Assembly: GCF_013368755.1 (NCBI RefSeq)
Contig: NC_049566.1
Span: 558,001-622,000 of the forward strand
From: Talaromyces rugulosus
Taxonomy: Eukaryota; Ascomycota; Eurotiomycetes; Eurotiales; Trichocomaceae
DNA length: 64,000 nucleotides
Reading direction: 5' to 3'
The translations under genes were made by a program, and so were the position numbers. The notes below the pieces were generated by a model. That model ran no database searches. It worked only from the letters and a program-made list of their open reading frames with translations, and was not told the origin of the DNA. Shown here piece by piece: positions 39,832 through 50,057 of this stretch (the first letter of the stretch is position 1; every line of letters starts with the position of its first letter).

Positions 39832-39839
39832 AAATGGTC
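39832..39839 (+). promoter_or_regulatory. TATA box of SDR gene
   Basis: A perfect TATATAAA lies about 85 bp before the start codon of the short-chain dehydrogenase gene. Regulated fungal genes more often carry such a box than housekeeping genes do. Confidence 0.55.
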
Positions 39840-39924
39840 TGCGTCTTGTAGTCTGCCTTGTAGTGTATAGTTTCTCTTTATTCCATCTTAAGTCTATCTT
39901 TACAAAGTTCTTCGCAATACCATA

Positions 39925-41098
39925 ATGCCTTCACAACGGAGAAAAGGCCAGAGCAAGGCCTCTGAGTCGAGTTCAGTTGCTTCTAAGTATATGCTCCCTT
40001 TAACAGAAAATTTCGGCCCGGTATTCTTCAAGAACCAATTTCGAACCAAAATCAATCTTCCGACGAAAGAAAAGTATCCAACCATTGCAGAGAAAGGTTC
40101 ATGTGCAATCATCACGGGTTCCAACATTGGATTGGGGCTTGAGTCATCCAAACAACTTCTGTCTCTTGGTCTATCCCACTTGGTGATGGCTGTACGATCA
40201 ATCGAAAAGGGGAACACGGCTGCGAAGCAACTCCGTGCTGCAGCCGTTGCCAATGCCAATCCCTCCGCCAAGATAGATGTTTGGCAGCTTGATATGGAGT
40301 CCTACGAGTCCATTCAGGCCTTTGCTCAAAAGTGCCAAGAGGACTTGACTCGGATCGATTTTGTCATTCTTAATGCCGGTTTGAGTCCAATGACATTCTC
40401 GACTAATCCTTCAACTGGCCACGAGAAGACAATACAGGTGAATCACATAAGCACTGTACTCTTGTCTATTCTCCTTCTTCCAGTTCTCAAAAACAAGTCA
40501 ATGAGAAGAGATCAGCCCGCACGACTTACCATTGTCAATTCGGTAACGGCTCATTTATGCAAGATACCCAACAAGGATAAACGCCCGTTTTTGTCCTCTT
40601 TTGACAACACAGCAATAACACCCTGGGATGCTGAAGAGAGATACGGAGTCTCGAAATTAATCTGTCAGCTATTGATAGTCAGACTGGCGGAGCGTGTTGA
40701 TCCCGACCAAGTCATCATTAACATGGTTGATCCGGGACTCACAAAGGGTACCGGTCTAGCCCGTGATGCCACGGGGGCTACTGGTGTTGCTGCAAAGATG
40801 TTTTTTTCTATTGCCGGAAGACCTGTGGATAGAGGAGCAGCAACATATGTTGACGCTATTATGGGACATGGCAAAGAATCTCATGGTTGTTTTCTGATGA
40901 ATTGTCAGATTGCTCCGTAAGCCACCCGCAAATGTCTGATAAAATTGTTTTTGATCTAACTCTTTACAATATTTCAGACTCTCTCGCTGGTTCTATACTG
41001 ATGGTAAGGTTTTAACTGATCCGATTTGGACGGAGACACTCCAGGAACTTCGTTTTGCAAATGTCGAGCAGATCATCGCTTCGATGCGTCGCGATTGA
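39925..41098 (+). CDS. Short-chain dehydrogenase/reductase (retinol-dehydrogenase-like)
   Basis: Exons 39925-40916 and 40978-41098 give 370 residues. After about 55 N-terminal residues the classical SDR features follow: cofactor motif TGSNIGLG, a downstream LDMESYESI (Asp-containing) segment, LNAG, catalytic Ser region VNSVTAH and YGVSK as the Tyr/Lys pair. It resembles fungal NADP-dependent SDRs annotated as retinol dehydrogenase or WW-domain oxidoreductase. The substrate is unknown. It lies in the AT-rich block with the M1 peptidase, a regulator-domain gene and the methyltransferase fusion, so a role in a small accessory pathway is possible but unproven. Confidence 0.87.
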
Positions 41099-41422
41099 TG
41101 TCTAAGAACATACGTTGCTTCATCTTCATCCTTGACCTCCAGTTCACTCTTTTTGTTTCATTTAATCAGAGTTGCTAGTTGTTATTGCTGAATAAATATA
41201 ATCAATACCTTATTGGATTCTCGCAGAGGATTAATCGAGTATCTATCTACCTTGTTAAATCACTGTGTCAAGCATTTTGGTCGGAAGCATGGGTGCTTAA
41301 GATGATTTGTGGCTCTAAAATTGCAAAATAAATTGCCAAGCAATAAATAGGCACCCAATTTTCATACAAGTATCAGCTTTGCAAGATTGAGCACTACGAG
41401 CATGCAAAGTTTTGAGTGAACT
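41099..41422. other. Convergent 3' spacer between SDR and regulator gene
   Basis: An AT-rich 320 bp tail-to-tail spacer. Nothing further is seen in it. Confidence 0.5.
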
Positions 41423-42637
41423 TTAAGTTACAATATTGTCGAAGAATCCTTTTCCAAGATGATCATGCAACAGGTCAATCCACATAATTGAATGCAAAAT
41501 ATTCTTCACTTGATCCCACCTTTCCAGCTTGCACGAATCGATGATATACAACAACTGTGATTTGAGCCACTGGTCATCATGCTCCTTGAATATTGAAACA
41601 GCCCCAGTCACCAGAAACCACAGTCGGAAATGAATAGGGAACAGATCTAAGAAGTGCGAGGTAGTCAAAAGGTCTCTGTAGGCAGTTGAAAAACGATGAT
41701 ACGACGTCCTTCTGTTGCTCCACTGTAGAAATATGCTTGATGAATACGCCAGTAATCCGAGACGTATACATTCGTCAAGAGACCCGTATTCGTAGCTCAT
41801 GTGCATGACACGGTACATAACAGAAGCCATTGTGTCCAATAAAAGCTTTTTTGGTAGTTTATTCTTAGTTTCGTCGACAAGGTTGATACGTGCACTGAAT
41901 TGCTCCACGATACTCCAGGCTTTGGCTAAGTCCTTATCAACCTCATCTAGGAATTTGTGTTTGTTGCCTTGTGTGGCTTGAGTGTCGGATCCCAAAAAGC
42001 CAAGTAGTAGTTCTTCCTCTGGATATGGTGGGAATGGCTCTACTAAAGGGTTGTAGAAGAAGAATGGCGTTGATCCGTTATTGAGAGCTCGGCCTATATC
42101 ACATCTAAAAAAGGATCAACCATATTAATTCAGCGGTAGATAATTAAAGAGACGAGAGGATATTTACCTGAAGAGCTCAAAAAGAAGCTTCTCATTATGC
42201 CAAAAGACACTTAACCCACCTCTGAAATCTATGATGGTGCGCAGGGCAGAAAGGTGATACTCTGCAGCTTTACGCTCCCCAGTCAGGTAGGCGTAGATGG
42301 CCAGACCAAGGACTATAAATATCGTTATGTCTGAGAATTTTGCTCCGTCATCCTCAAGTATTAGTCTTTCACGAAAAAGGCGAAGTGTCTTTGTGAAGTG
42401 CAACGATATCTGTGTATTCGTAGGTGCGCATTCTTGGCGGCCTAAAAGCGAGTCATGGTAGGTGAGTGTTGTGAATACTATCGTATGCAGAAAAACGGGA
42501 TCGAATGTCATAAGTTCAAGCCATTGCTGTCCTTCTTGTTTATCGAACAAGATACATGATTCCAAGGGGAATAGTTTCTGTTTTGAAACGGCTGAGACTA
42601 GATTTGATACAAGATATCTTAAGCTCTGTAGAGACAT
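41423..42637 (-). CDS. Fungal-specific transcription-factor domain protein without visible Zn2Cys6
   Basis: Two exons, 42637-42168 and 42104-41423, give 383 residues. The helical layout matches the regulatory domain of many Zn2Cys6 proteins (Fungal_trans_2/DUF3468): a start like LRYLVSNLVSAVSKQKLFPLES, then DPVFLHTIVFTTLTYHD, TIFIVLGLAIYAYLTGERKAAEYHL and LRTIIDFRGGLSVF. No Cys6 zinc cluster precedes it in the model. About 150-250 bp upstream, in another frame without a start, a stretch reads CWYC-ARERR...C, which might be a decayed zinc cluster. The protein could be a truncated regulator, a DNA-binding-free family member, or a pseudogene. Confidence 0.7.
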
Positions 42638-44263
42638 GATTTTCCAACACGGAGATGCAGTACCTACACCACAAAACGAGTGATGTCGTAGATGGTTCTA
42701 CCACATCGGCAAGTCGTATAAGAGACACGTCCGTTCCGACAGAGTTCCGACAAAGGGACTTCGATCAGTCCAACCCAATATGTTACGCATTGCTTCTCGG
42801 TCCTTCTTTCCCTTGCACAGTACCAGCAGGGTTCGTACAGCGCGATATTTTCATCGAGTCACAACAGATTTCATTTCCCATGCCGCGAGAGGCGATCTAG
42901 TTACCAGGAAAGTGCCTGTTATTATTGGCAATCGGGAGAAACTTATGTTTTGATTGATCCGGGGGTTGGTAGTGTACCCCGTGCTGCTAGACCCTTTACA
43001 TCAGCTTCTGCAGCTAGCGCTGAAGACAGATGTAAACTTACCTTTTTCCATGATTCGTAGCACTTTGGTTTTGGTAATTCGTCAGTGTGCGAGAGCTTTA
43101 TGTAGGCCATACTCACAATTTGTTTTCAATACTAGGACCGTCGAGTTATCTCCATGCCCCAAGCCAGTTGCCTCGCAAACCAGAGTTAAATACAAGCCCT
43201 GTAGCTTTGTTCTTGAGCGGAAAGATGCATAAGATAGTTCTAGATGAAACTCCTGATGGTATAATCTAGTTATTAATCCTTCTTGTCTTATGGCCACCGA
43301 TCTATAATGTCTATCTAGCAATTTTTGCTGAGAACGCAAGCGCTAGTAGACAAAACCTGGAAAGTGTGCTCAACCAACTAAAGGATATGTGATGTCAAGC
43401 TTTTTTTTCCCTGCAACCATATTGCGAATTATTCATATTCGTTTTAGTGGCAAGGCTGTTGATTCGCAGCAACAGACCAACTCGTATAGGCGCTTAACGT
43501 TTTATCCTGCATTCGCTAACATTGCTTAATGTCAGTGATTGCTATTGTACATTATTTTATCCTGCGGCCATCCTAGTTTGCTAAGGAGTAATCATGCCAC
43601 CACTAGCACAGATTATGAGGCTATGAATAGTGATTCCTCGGGAACCTTCTGAAACATCGGTGACTCGCAGAAAATCCACATCCATAAACTGAAGCTCTAG
43701 TAGGCTAGTAAATATAGATAAACACTAGTACACATTAGTAGCTATGGGGACTTGCAATGATTAGCGTACCCAGACTATTGTGTCTGGGCAGGCGTGACAC
43801 TACTGGACTGGCTAGAAGTCATTGCAAGGGCGGAGAATGTTACCTTCGAGGCTTATTGTGCTGTGGCTGTAGAAGAACGACCTGAGAAAAATGTAGACGC
43901 GAGCAATTGACTCCCATGAGGCAATTTCATTATACTTTCCACCGATGATGCACACGCTCAGGCTGTGATATATGATACATTGTTCAAAGTTATTGTAAAC
44001 ACACTAACCTACTTTAGCTAACACTGTACTTGGTGCTCCAACGCCCAGTGCTAGGTGAAAAGGGCATTTCCCCATCAAAAAGCCATGTACAACCGTGATA
44101 TTTTCGCCGTCACCAGGATTTACTTCGTATGCAATTAAGAAACGGTATCACTCTCCTATGCAAACTACTCAAAGAAAAAGGCCAGAAGTTAGAAGTTAGA
44201 AGCATCACAGGGCCGAACCTAATTGGCGTGTCGTCTCCACTCAAGACTCACCGCGTGCATGCT

Positions 44264-44341
44264 GTCAGACTGTTGTCAGAGTCTGACTGTACCTGCCCTG
44301 GGTGCCTGATATGTCCTGCAAGACACGTAGATCCTACGTGT
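44264..44341. promoter_or_regulatory. Two perfect 8-bp inverted repeats, candidate operator
   Basis: GTCAGACT (44264-44271) pairs with AGTCTGAC (44280-44287) across 8 bp, and ACACGTAG (44323-44330) pairs with CTACGTGT (44334-44341) across 3 bp. Both lie 240-320 bp before the fusion gene's ATG. Fungal dimeric zinc-cluster regulators bind such inverted sites, but no binding is shown. Confidence 0.4.
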
Positions 44342-44472
44342 AGATCATCGTAGATCATCTGTACCAGTTCGTGAAGTGTTCAAGACATCTGGATTGCAGT
44401 GGATACTCTGTAGATCAAGTGATGTGCTGGGGTAATCTGGGGTTAAAATAATTGGATATCTGATTTTGAACA

Positions 44473-44480
44473 TATATAAA
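44473..44480 (+). promoter_or_regulatory. TATA box of ATP-grasp/methyltransferase gene
   Basis: A perfect TATATAAA stands 104 bp upstream of the start codon, the same arrangement as in the neighbouring SDR gene. Confidence 0.55.
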
Positions 44481-44583
44481 GGCTTTTTATTTAGAAATTA
44501 TTTACATGCCAACCACTTTGTTTTACCATCGTTTCTATCATCCATCAGACCAGGACGTCAAACATACATTAAACCCGTCGAAA

Positions 44584-46117
44584 ATGAGAATTTGCGTGGT
44601 AGTTCCTGGTACAGCTTCTGAGTCCGAGGTATTTTGAAAACACCTAACCCTAAGTTGGTTGGATTTTGGCTCTAATTGGCGGCTGTCATAGACCCCTGTC
44701 AGACCTCAGCTTTCCGATTACATCGACACAAAACTCTATCCGATCGAGACCAGGCAGATCACTAAAGAAAATGCAATCGCGGAAATTGACGATCTAGAAA
44801 TTGGGAGGGCTGATGTTTTTATCAACTACTTGGTGAGCTTAAACCACATACATATGATGTATATTCAGGACTAATAGCCGATCAAAGTTCCACCAAGATC
44901 CTTACGATCAGAAGTGGGCTGAAGCCTTAAAATATCTAAACACTAAGACGAGCCTGACGGGAATTGGCACTGTTTCTGATTCTCTTTTGAAGTCCCTGCA
45001 TGTGGCAGAAAGCTTGGACAAGGCAAATGGGGTTGGTCCGACAACTTCACAACTAGCCTTACCAAATGCTACTTTGAAGAACCAAGGTGGAGATTTTTCC
45101 GTCTTGGTTGTTCTCATCGGGCAAAATGCCTTTGCGTTAACTCCACTGGAGTACAAGGACCAAGAAACAACATGGAAACTGGCTGGCGATTCGGAGTTAA
45201 CTGAGCGTCTCCGGGACAATGCTAAATCGACGTTTGAGCACATCCGAGGAACTACTGAGGAATATCTTGGATATTTGCGCGTCAACTTGCACGTCGACAG
45301 GGCGTCTATTGAGATTAGCACAATCAATGCGGATCCTGCGCCTCGCCTCTTTTATCCACAAGGTACCAGTCCTTGGGACGATGAGGTGATTGCAAAGACA
45401 TTCCCGGGAGGACATGCAGCATTTTTCGAAGTCATTCTTTCCACGAGGCTCGCCAGGATACCGCAATACGTTATGCGTAACGAAGGCTGCGCCAGGCAAC
45501 AAGGCAGGCTTGCTCGTCTTTACTACACAGTCCTTGCGACCAACGTGACTCAAACACGCCTAAGCCCGTTCGTTGGAAAATACGACTACAACGGGACCGT
45601 TCTGGACTGTTGTTCTGGCAGTGGAGAGTTTGCTCGTTTTGCCATTGATGCTGGCGTTCAAGCAAAGTATACGGCTCTGGACTATTCGGTGGAAATGACA
45701 GCGCTTCCAATCTCCAAGAAATGTTATGAACAGCCCTTCATTATTGGTCCTGTGCAGGAAATCTTGAGCAAAGCCCCGATGCATGATCATGTTGTTTGTT
45801 TTGGCTCGTTCCATTTACTACAACCCTTTGACTTCTTTTCCACTGTCAGTCAAATGTTCCTCCGTGCCAGAAAATCTGTCACTTTCGACGTCGACGACCT
45901 CTCGCAGACCTATATTCAGAATTTCCCAGAAGCCAGTAGCGAAAAGTGCTGGGAGAAACTTGAATATAACCATAACAACGTCGCTCAGGCTTTCCGTTTC
46001 GGCGTCCCAGTTGGCTGGCGTGCTGTTCTGAACGGCGAGAGACGTTTTGCGTATCGCTCACTTGTGATGGGAGAGGATGTGTACACTCACTCTTTTCGAT
46101 TTGAGAGAGTTAAGTAA
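44584..46117 (+). CDS. Degenerate ATP-grasp domain fused to SAM methyltransferase
   Basis: Exons 44584-44628, 44692-44832 and 44888-46117 give 471 residues. The N terminus MRICVVVPG and the block ending FYPQGTSPWDDEVIAKTFPGGHAAF resemble D-Ala-D-Ala-ligase-like ATP-grasp proteins found fused to methyltransferases in ascomycetes. The central ATP-binding lobe appears to be missing: sequence passes directly from TTSQLALPNAT to GDFSVLVVLI. The usual metal-ligand Glu-x-Asn reads TIN. The second half is a class I methyltransferase with motif I VLDCCSGSGEFARF, acidic loop TALDYSVEM and post-motif FDVDDL. The methyltransferase looks intact; ATP-dependent ligation looks unlikely. The third exon's acceptor (CAAAG) was chosen to keep frame. 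Function is unknown. Confidence 0.75.
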
Positions 46118-46315
46118 AGGATGTAACGTTAGGAATATTTCACGACATGAGAAATTTAGCGTTATGTAAAATTGATAGCCGTTGAGCGTTGCTTTATGAC
46201 ATGATATCCTCTACGATTGACTTTAGGATTGCTATGAATTTCAAGTTTTTGGAGAAAATGATACTAGGAATTGTTCCGTTATCTTGATTTAGCTATTATG
46301 GTGTATCTACTACAC

Positions 46316-47668
46316 TCACATGTCGAGCATCTCCTCGACATAGTCCTCCAAATTGATCATGCGAAACTGGGATTTCCACTTTGCGCGGAATTCCTTGCGC
46401 TTATAAGCAAAACTCGTGTTCATCGCAAAGCTAACCACCTCGACATTCCAGCCCTTTTGCAACGCCCGCTCAACCATGCGCAAAAAGCCCCCGGAGAACT
46501 CGGCTTCCGCCGCGTCTCCGGTGGCGAGGACGATGGTCGCTGGTTTGTCCGTGTCAATCAGACTCTCCAGCATTTTCAGGTGTAAAATTTCGTCTACACA
46601 CTGTTCGACCCATCTTTCTGGAGGAGAAGAAGAGCCCGTCTCAGAGCCGACTCCTCCTCCGTGGTTGGGGGTGTTGCGGAACTTTAGCTGGCGAGGGGTG
46701 TATTCCTTTGCCTTGTGCACGCGACTGAGGATGTTGACTTCGTAGCCGATTTTCTCGGCTTCATTAATGGCAGCAAATCGATCTGATCCTGCAAGTACCC
46801 GCTTGGCTACAGGTCGGCCCCGCTCGAGAATAAGTGAAAAATTATGGAATGACAAAGGCAGGCGTCGGATATGTGTGGTAACCGGGATGCCATGCTGAAT
46901 CTTGTAGCTGTCGTGAAGACCAATTGAAATATTGGAAGCATCGACAAACACGTGAAGGTCGTGAGTTTGTGGACTAAGCCGACTAGGTGGTGTAAGACCT
47001 ATGAATTCGGGAAATTTCTTTCCTAATTTGAGCACCAGGCCTGCTTTGCGGTCTGCTGCCGACTTGTAGCGAGGCGTCTTTTCAGTGACTTTTTCATAAG
47101 TTTTCAAAGGAGTAGTGCTTTCTTCGCAAGATGACGGCGGTGTTAAAACTGGGGTAATTTCTTCAATGGTGTGAATCTGGGATGGAACAAATGCCAGGGT
47201 AGATTTCCGTTGCACCGGCGAATCGAAAACGCTGACATCACCATCAGAAATAGCTTCTGCGGTGGAATCTGAAAGAACGCCCAGGGAAGTGTCATTGTTG
47301 AGTCTGGTCTGCTGACGAAGAGACTTGACCTCGGGCCGGCGTTTTAAAATAGATATCGGCTTCGAGGGAGAATTCGACGGCGGTTCCTCGTATGTGGCAG
47401 CTGAAGCTTCTTCCAAGCTACGTCTAGTCGTTTTGTCAACCTCGGATGGTTTCCGAATCACAGCAGGCTGCCGAAGAGCATCCCACAAAGCAGAAAAATC
47501 TCCAAGCCGTGTGTGGTCCGAAGAACGGTCGACGTTGGCTTCATAGCCATTTCGTCGGTCGTTCTTTAACGAATCATCTTTCGACGAGGTTGGCGGTTTC
47601 GTGGGCGTACGAAGGAGACCAATCACTTCGGTAAAGTCCCAGTTTGAGGTGGCATCCGCAGATTGCAT
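46316..47668 (-). CDS. NYN-domain (PIN-like) protein
   Basis: One exon of 450 residues. The first 230 residues are a Ser/Thr/Pro/Lys-rich, probably disordered region. A NYN (PIN-like nuclease fold) domain follows from about residue 235. It is marked by HVFVDASNISIGL near its start, the acidic ATIVLATGDAAEAEFSGGF and the final WNVEVVSFAMNTSF. Conserved Asp residues in the first and last motifs are in place for metal binding. NYN proteins are often RNA endonucleases, but fungal members of this type are mostly uncharacterised. The first ATG in frame is at 47668. The gene is tail-to-tail with the methyltransferase fusion. Confidence 0.8.
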   Translation of the reverse strand: MQSADATSNWDFTEVIGLLRTPTKPPTSSKDDSLKNDRRNGYEANVDRSSDHTRLGDFSALWDALRQPAVIRKPSEVDKTTRRSLEEASAATYEEPPSNSPSKPISILKRRPEVKSLRQQTRLNNDTSLGVLSDSTAEAISDGDVSVFDSPVQRKSTLAFVPSQIHTIEEITPVLTPPSSCEESTTPLKTYEKVTEKTPRYKSAADRKAGLVLKLGKKFPEFIGLTPPSRLSPQTHDLHVFVDASNISIGLHDSYKIQHGIPVTTHIRRLPLSFHNFSLILERGRPVAKRVLAGSDRFAAINEAEKIGYEVNILSRVHKAKEYTPRQLKFRNTPNHGGGVGSETGSSSPPERWVEQCVDEILHLKMLESLIDTDKPATIVLATGDAAEAEFSGGFLRMVERALQKGWNVEVVSFAMNTSFAYKRKEFRAKWKSQFRMINLEDYVEEMLDM

Positions 47669-48395
47669 GGACAAGACATTCACAGAATGTAATGTTGTTA
47701 GAAGGGGCACGTCTTTCGTTGTTTGGCTGGTAGGACGCTGTAATATGGATGCGAAATAAGCTGCAAAAGATAGAAGCAGAAAAAAAACACTATGGAAACT
47801 GCATTTTCTTCGATGTGAGGATTAAAAAGCGTAGATAGCAGAGACAGGTTGTTTACCCAGGCAACGAGGTGAGGTGGTCGGGTGGCGGGAGTGCCCCTCA
47901 CCGCCTGCCCGATACAGACGGCAGCGATCCCTGGATCCAGGCCCTTCCGATCGGAAGCAAACAGGGCAAACAGCCGAGCCCAGCCGAAGGGCGGTTCGTG
48001 GTTGTCACGTGCAAGGGGCCTGACTGGGCGCCACACGGATCGGCGCCAAGCCACACCCTCAGCACCCGTGCGCCGGTAGCGTCAAGTAGGTCATCACTAC
48101 GTCACGGCTAGCGCTGTATGGATTCATCATTCATCCAGCATCAGGATGGATGACGCATTGCACAAATGCGGCATCACGAAGAATACCTTGGAAGCCATTC
48201 CAAGTATTCCAAGTAGTACGTCACGTCAAATGTAGTGGGCCTTCAGTCTCCCGCAAAAAACTATTTAATCGAGCTCAATTCCCTCGAAGAATCTACTCTT
48301 TTCCATCCACAATCAAACTTCAAGCATCTTCAAGACTACATTAAATACTTTCCAAATTTCAAAAAGACCAACCAACCTTCCACAAATCTATCACC
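47669..48395. other. Divergent promoter of NYN gene and Hsp9/12 gene
   Basis: A GC-rich spacer of about 730 bp. STRE-like CCCCT/AGGGG words occur near 47893 and 48013. Heat-shock-like and CRE-like sites near 48187-48228 are listed separately. Confidence 0.5.
48187..48228 (+). promoter_or_regulatory. Candidate stress elements of Hsp9/12 gene
   Basis: A perfect inverted repeat CTTGGAA-GCCA-TTCCAAG (48187-48204) followed by another TTCCAAG resembles a heat-shock element array. ACGTCACGTCA (48218-48228) contains two overlapping CRE/ATF half-sites. They sit about 170-210 bp before the ATG, where a stress-induced gene would be controlled by Hsf1 and AtfA-type factors; this is inference. Confidence 0.45.
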
Positions 48396-48779
48396 ATGTC
48401 TGACTTTGGACGCAAGGATTTCACTTCCAGTATGTTTCCTCTCGTTTTCCTCCTCCCTTTGCCTGTTACTAAACAACACCACAGAGGCCAAGGAGGAGCT
48501 TACTCCTGACGCCTCCAAGTCTACCCAGCAGAAGCTCTCCGAGAACGTCTCCGACACTGCTGACCGCGTTGTCCGTGGTGGCCAGCCCGACGACAGCAAG
48601 TCCAATGTCCAGTCTGCCTTTGACAAGACCCAGCGCACTTCTGACAACGAAGCGCACGGTGGTGCCACCAACTCCATGTAAGTTTTGATGTTTGTATTTC
48701 ACACTTGGAAGAACCATGGCTAACGGTGACATGTGACAGTGGCGACAAGATCAAGGACACCTTGGGCCTGAACAAGTAG
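48396..48779 (+). CDS. HSP12: Hsp9/Hsp12-type small hydrophilic stress protein
   Basis: Exons 48396-48429, 48485-48677 and 48740-48779 give 88 residues. The start MSDFGRKDF and the repeated Asp/Lys/Ser/Gln-rich helices with KAKEELTPD, ENVSDTADR, SNVQSAFDKTQ and a final GDKIKDTLGL are diagnostic of the Hsp9/Hsp12/WH11 family. Such LEA-like proteins are unfolded in solution and coat membranes during heat, osmotic and stationary-phase stress. The promoter holds plausible HSE and CRE words. In Aspergillus, similar genes are conidium-enriched and AtfA dependent. Confidence 0.92.
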
Positions 48780-48987
48780 ATTGTTCGGTTCCAGTGCGAT
48801 GGGCGGACGACTCTGAACGACTTGACCATTTCATTCCATGATGTGTTTTATGATACCATTTAGGGTAATTAACTGTACAAGACAATTAATATATTCGTAA
48901 ATATCCAAATAGTCTTCTCACCGTAGCGCAATCGTACCCAGTTGTAACATGTAATAAGTCATGAGCAGTGACTATAGTCATTATCCA

Positions 48988-49851
48988 TCACCCTCGTGAA
49001 ACAGCCTTCTCAAACAACTTGTCCCGCTCCTGTGTGAGGCTGGCCAGCTCTTTCTCCAGTCTCTTGTACTCCTTTTTCGCATCTTCCAAATCCGGCGGCA
49101 AATCGTAGAAAGTTTTGATACTCTTCTCCAGGTGATCCACCGACTCTTGAATCTCAATAACTTTTTCTTCTTCAGCAACGAGATCCGGGATTGTTGACCC
49201 ATCGGTATTGACACTCCTCTGCAGCGAAGCTATTCTGTCTCGATACTCGCTGACTTTGGCACCGAGCATTTTGGCGCTGCGAACCCACTCCATCGTCTGC
49301 GAAGAGAGTTCTGCAGGGGCGGTGTATGCTGGATCTGTCAGGAGTACTGTGACTTCCTTTTGCAACGAATCCATCTCTTTGTTTAGATAGTTTTGCAAAG
49401 ATTCAACTTTTTGTACTTGGTTGGCGGCATCGAATTCGTCTCGAGTAAGCTCCATAATAGCATGCGCAAGTTCGATAGTATCAGTGGACGAACTGCCCAG
49501 CACAGTAGTCGTTTCCGCTAGGTCATTGACACTCTTTTCGCCTGTTGCATCCAGATGAGCCTCTATGTTTTCTAGAATCTCCTTCTTTCGCGGATGTTCG
49601 GCCTCGTCCCTCTCCTTGAGAGCTTGGATCACTTCTTCGCGCGCCCGGTGCACCAGAGCGGCTTCTTCGTCTGCTGCATCGTTGGCTGCAGCAATAGCCA
49701 GTAAAGCTTTGAGTGTGTCTTCGTTGCGTTCAAAGGGGGGCACCCTGTTGGGCGAATATTTGCGACTGAGCCACGAGTTGATATACGCCCAGTCCTTGGC
49801 CTGGATAGCTGCTTGGCGGGCTTTGGCGGGAGAAATCAGAGGGGAGTCCAT
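48988..49851 (-). CDS. HAUS1: Augmin complex subunit HAUS1
   Basis: A single exon of 287 residues. The N terminus AIQAKDWAYINSWLSRKY and ERNEDTLKALLAIAAANDAADEEAAL match HAUS1, and nearly all the rest is heptad-rich coiled coil. Augmin recruits gamma-tubulin to existing spindle microtubules for branching nucleation. It is retained in filamentous fungi such as Aspergillus and lost in yeasts, which supports the taxonomic reading. The gene shares a 206 bp divergent spacer with COG6. Confidence 0.87.
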   Translation of the reverse strand: MDSPLISPAKARQAAIQAKDWAYINSWLSRKYSPNRVPPFERNEDTLKALLAIAAANDAADEEAALVHRAREEVIQALKERDEAEHPRKKEILENIEAHLDATGEKSVNDLAETTTVLGSSSTDTIELAHAIMELTRDEFDAANQVQKVESLQNYLNKEMDSLQKEVTVLLTDPAYTAPAELSSQTMEWVRSAKMLGAKVSEYRDRIASLQRSVNTDGSTIPDLVAEEEKVIEIQESVDHLEKSIKTFYDLPPDLEDAKKEYKRLEKELASLTQERDKLFEKAVSRG

Positions 49852-50057
49852 TTGGTTCGTAATAGCAAGCTAGTGCCCAAAATTTTGGGCCAATTCGAGT
49901 GAAGTAAACAATTCTTTTTGTTTTCGGATTGAAGTTGGTTCAAAAAAGTAAACGTCAACACGGGCCGTGGCTTTTAGCCGCACACCGCAGGAAAGACCGA
50001 GCCCGACGTGTCTTCTTGTTCACCACCAACCGCGCGCCCACCGTCACCAACCCCGCA
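49852..50057. promoter_or_regulatory. Compact bidirectional promoter HAUS1/COG6
   Basis: Only 206 bp separate the two start codons, so both transcripts must be driven from this short region. No TATA box is obvious. Confidence 0.5.

Larger units (their letters stand above)
38936..39924. other. AT-rich intergenic region with degenerate repeats
   Basis: About 1 kb without a gene. Three related 25-bp segments are listed separately. Just before the SDR gene a TATATAAA box is visible. Confidence 0.5.
42638..44583. other. Long AT-rich spacer between regulator and methyltransferase fusion
   Basis: Nearly 2 kb with only short frames. The part nearest the regulator may contain eroded coding sequence (see findings). 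The part nearest the fusion gene holds two perfect palindromic inverted repeats and a TATA box. A small forward frame at 44129-44353 has no recognisable product. Confidence 0.5.

Noticed and set aside
43082..43339. 85-codon minus frame as a missing exon of the regulator gene
   Set aside because: It shows no zinc-cluster pattern and no splice sites joining it in frame.
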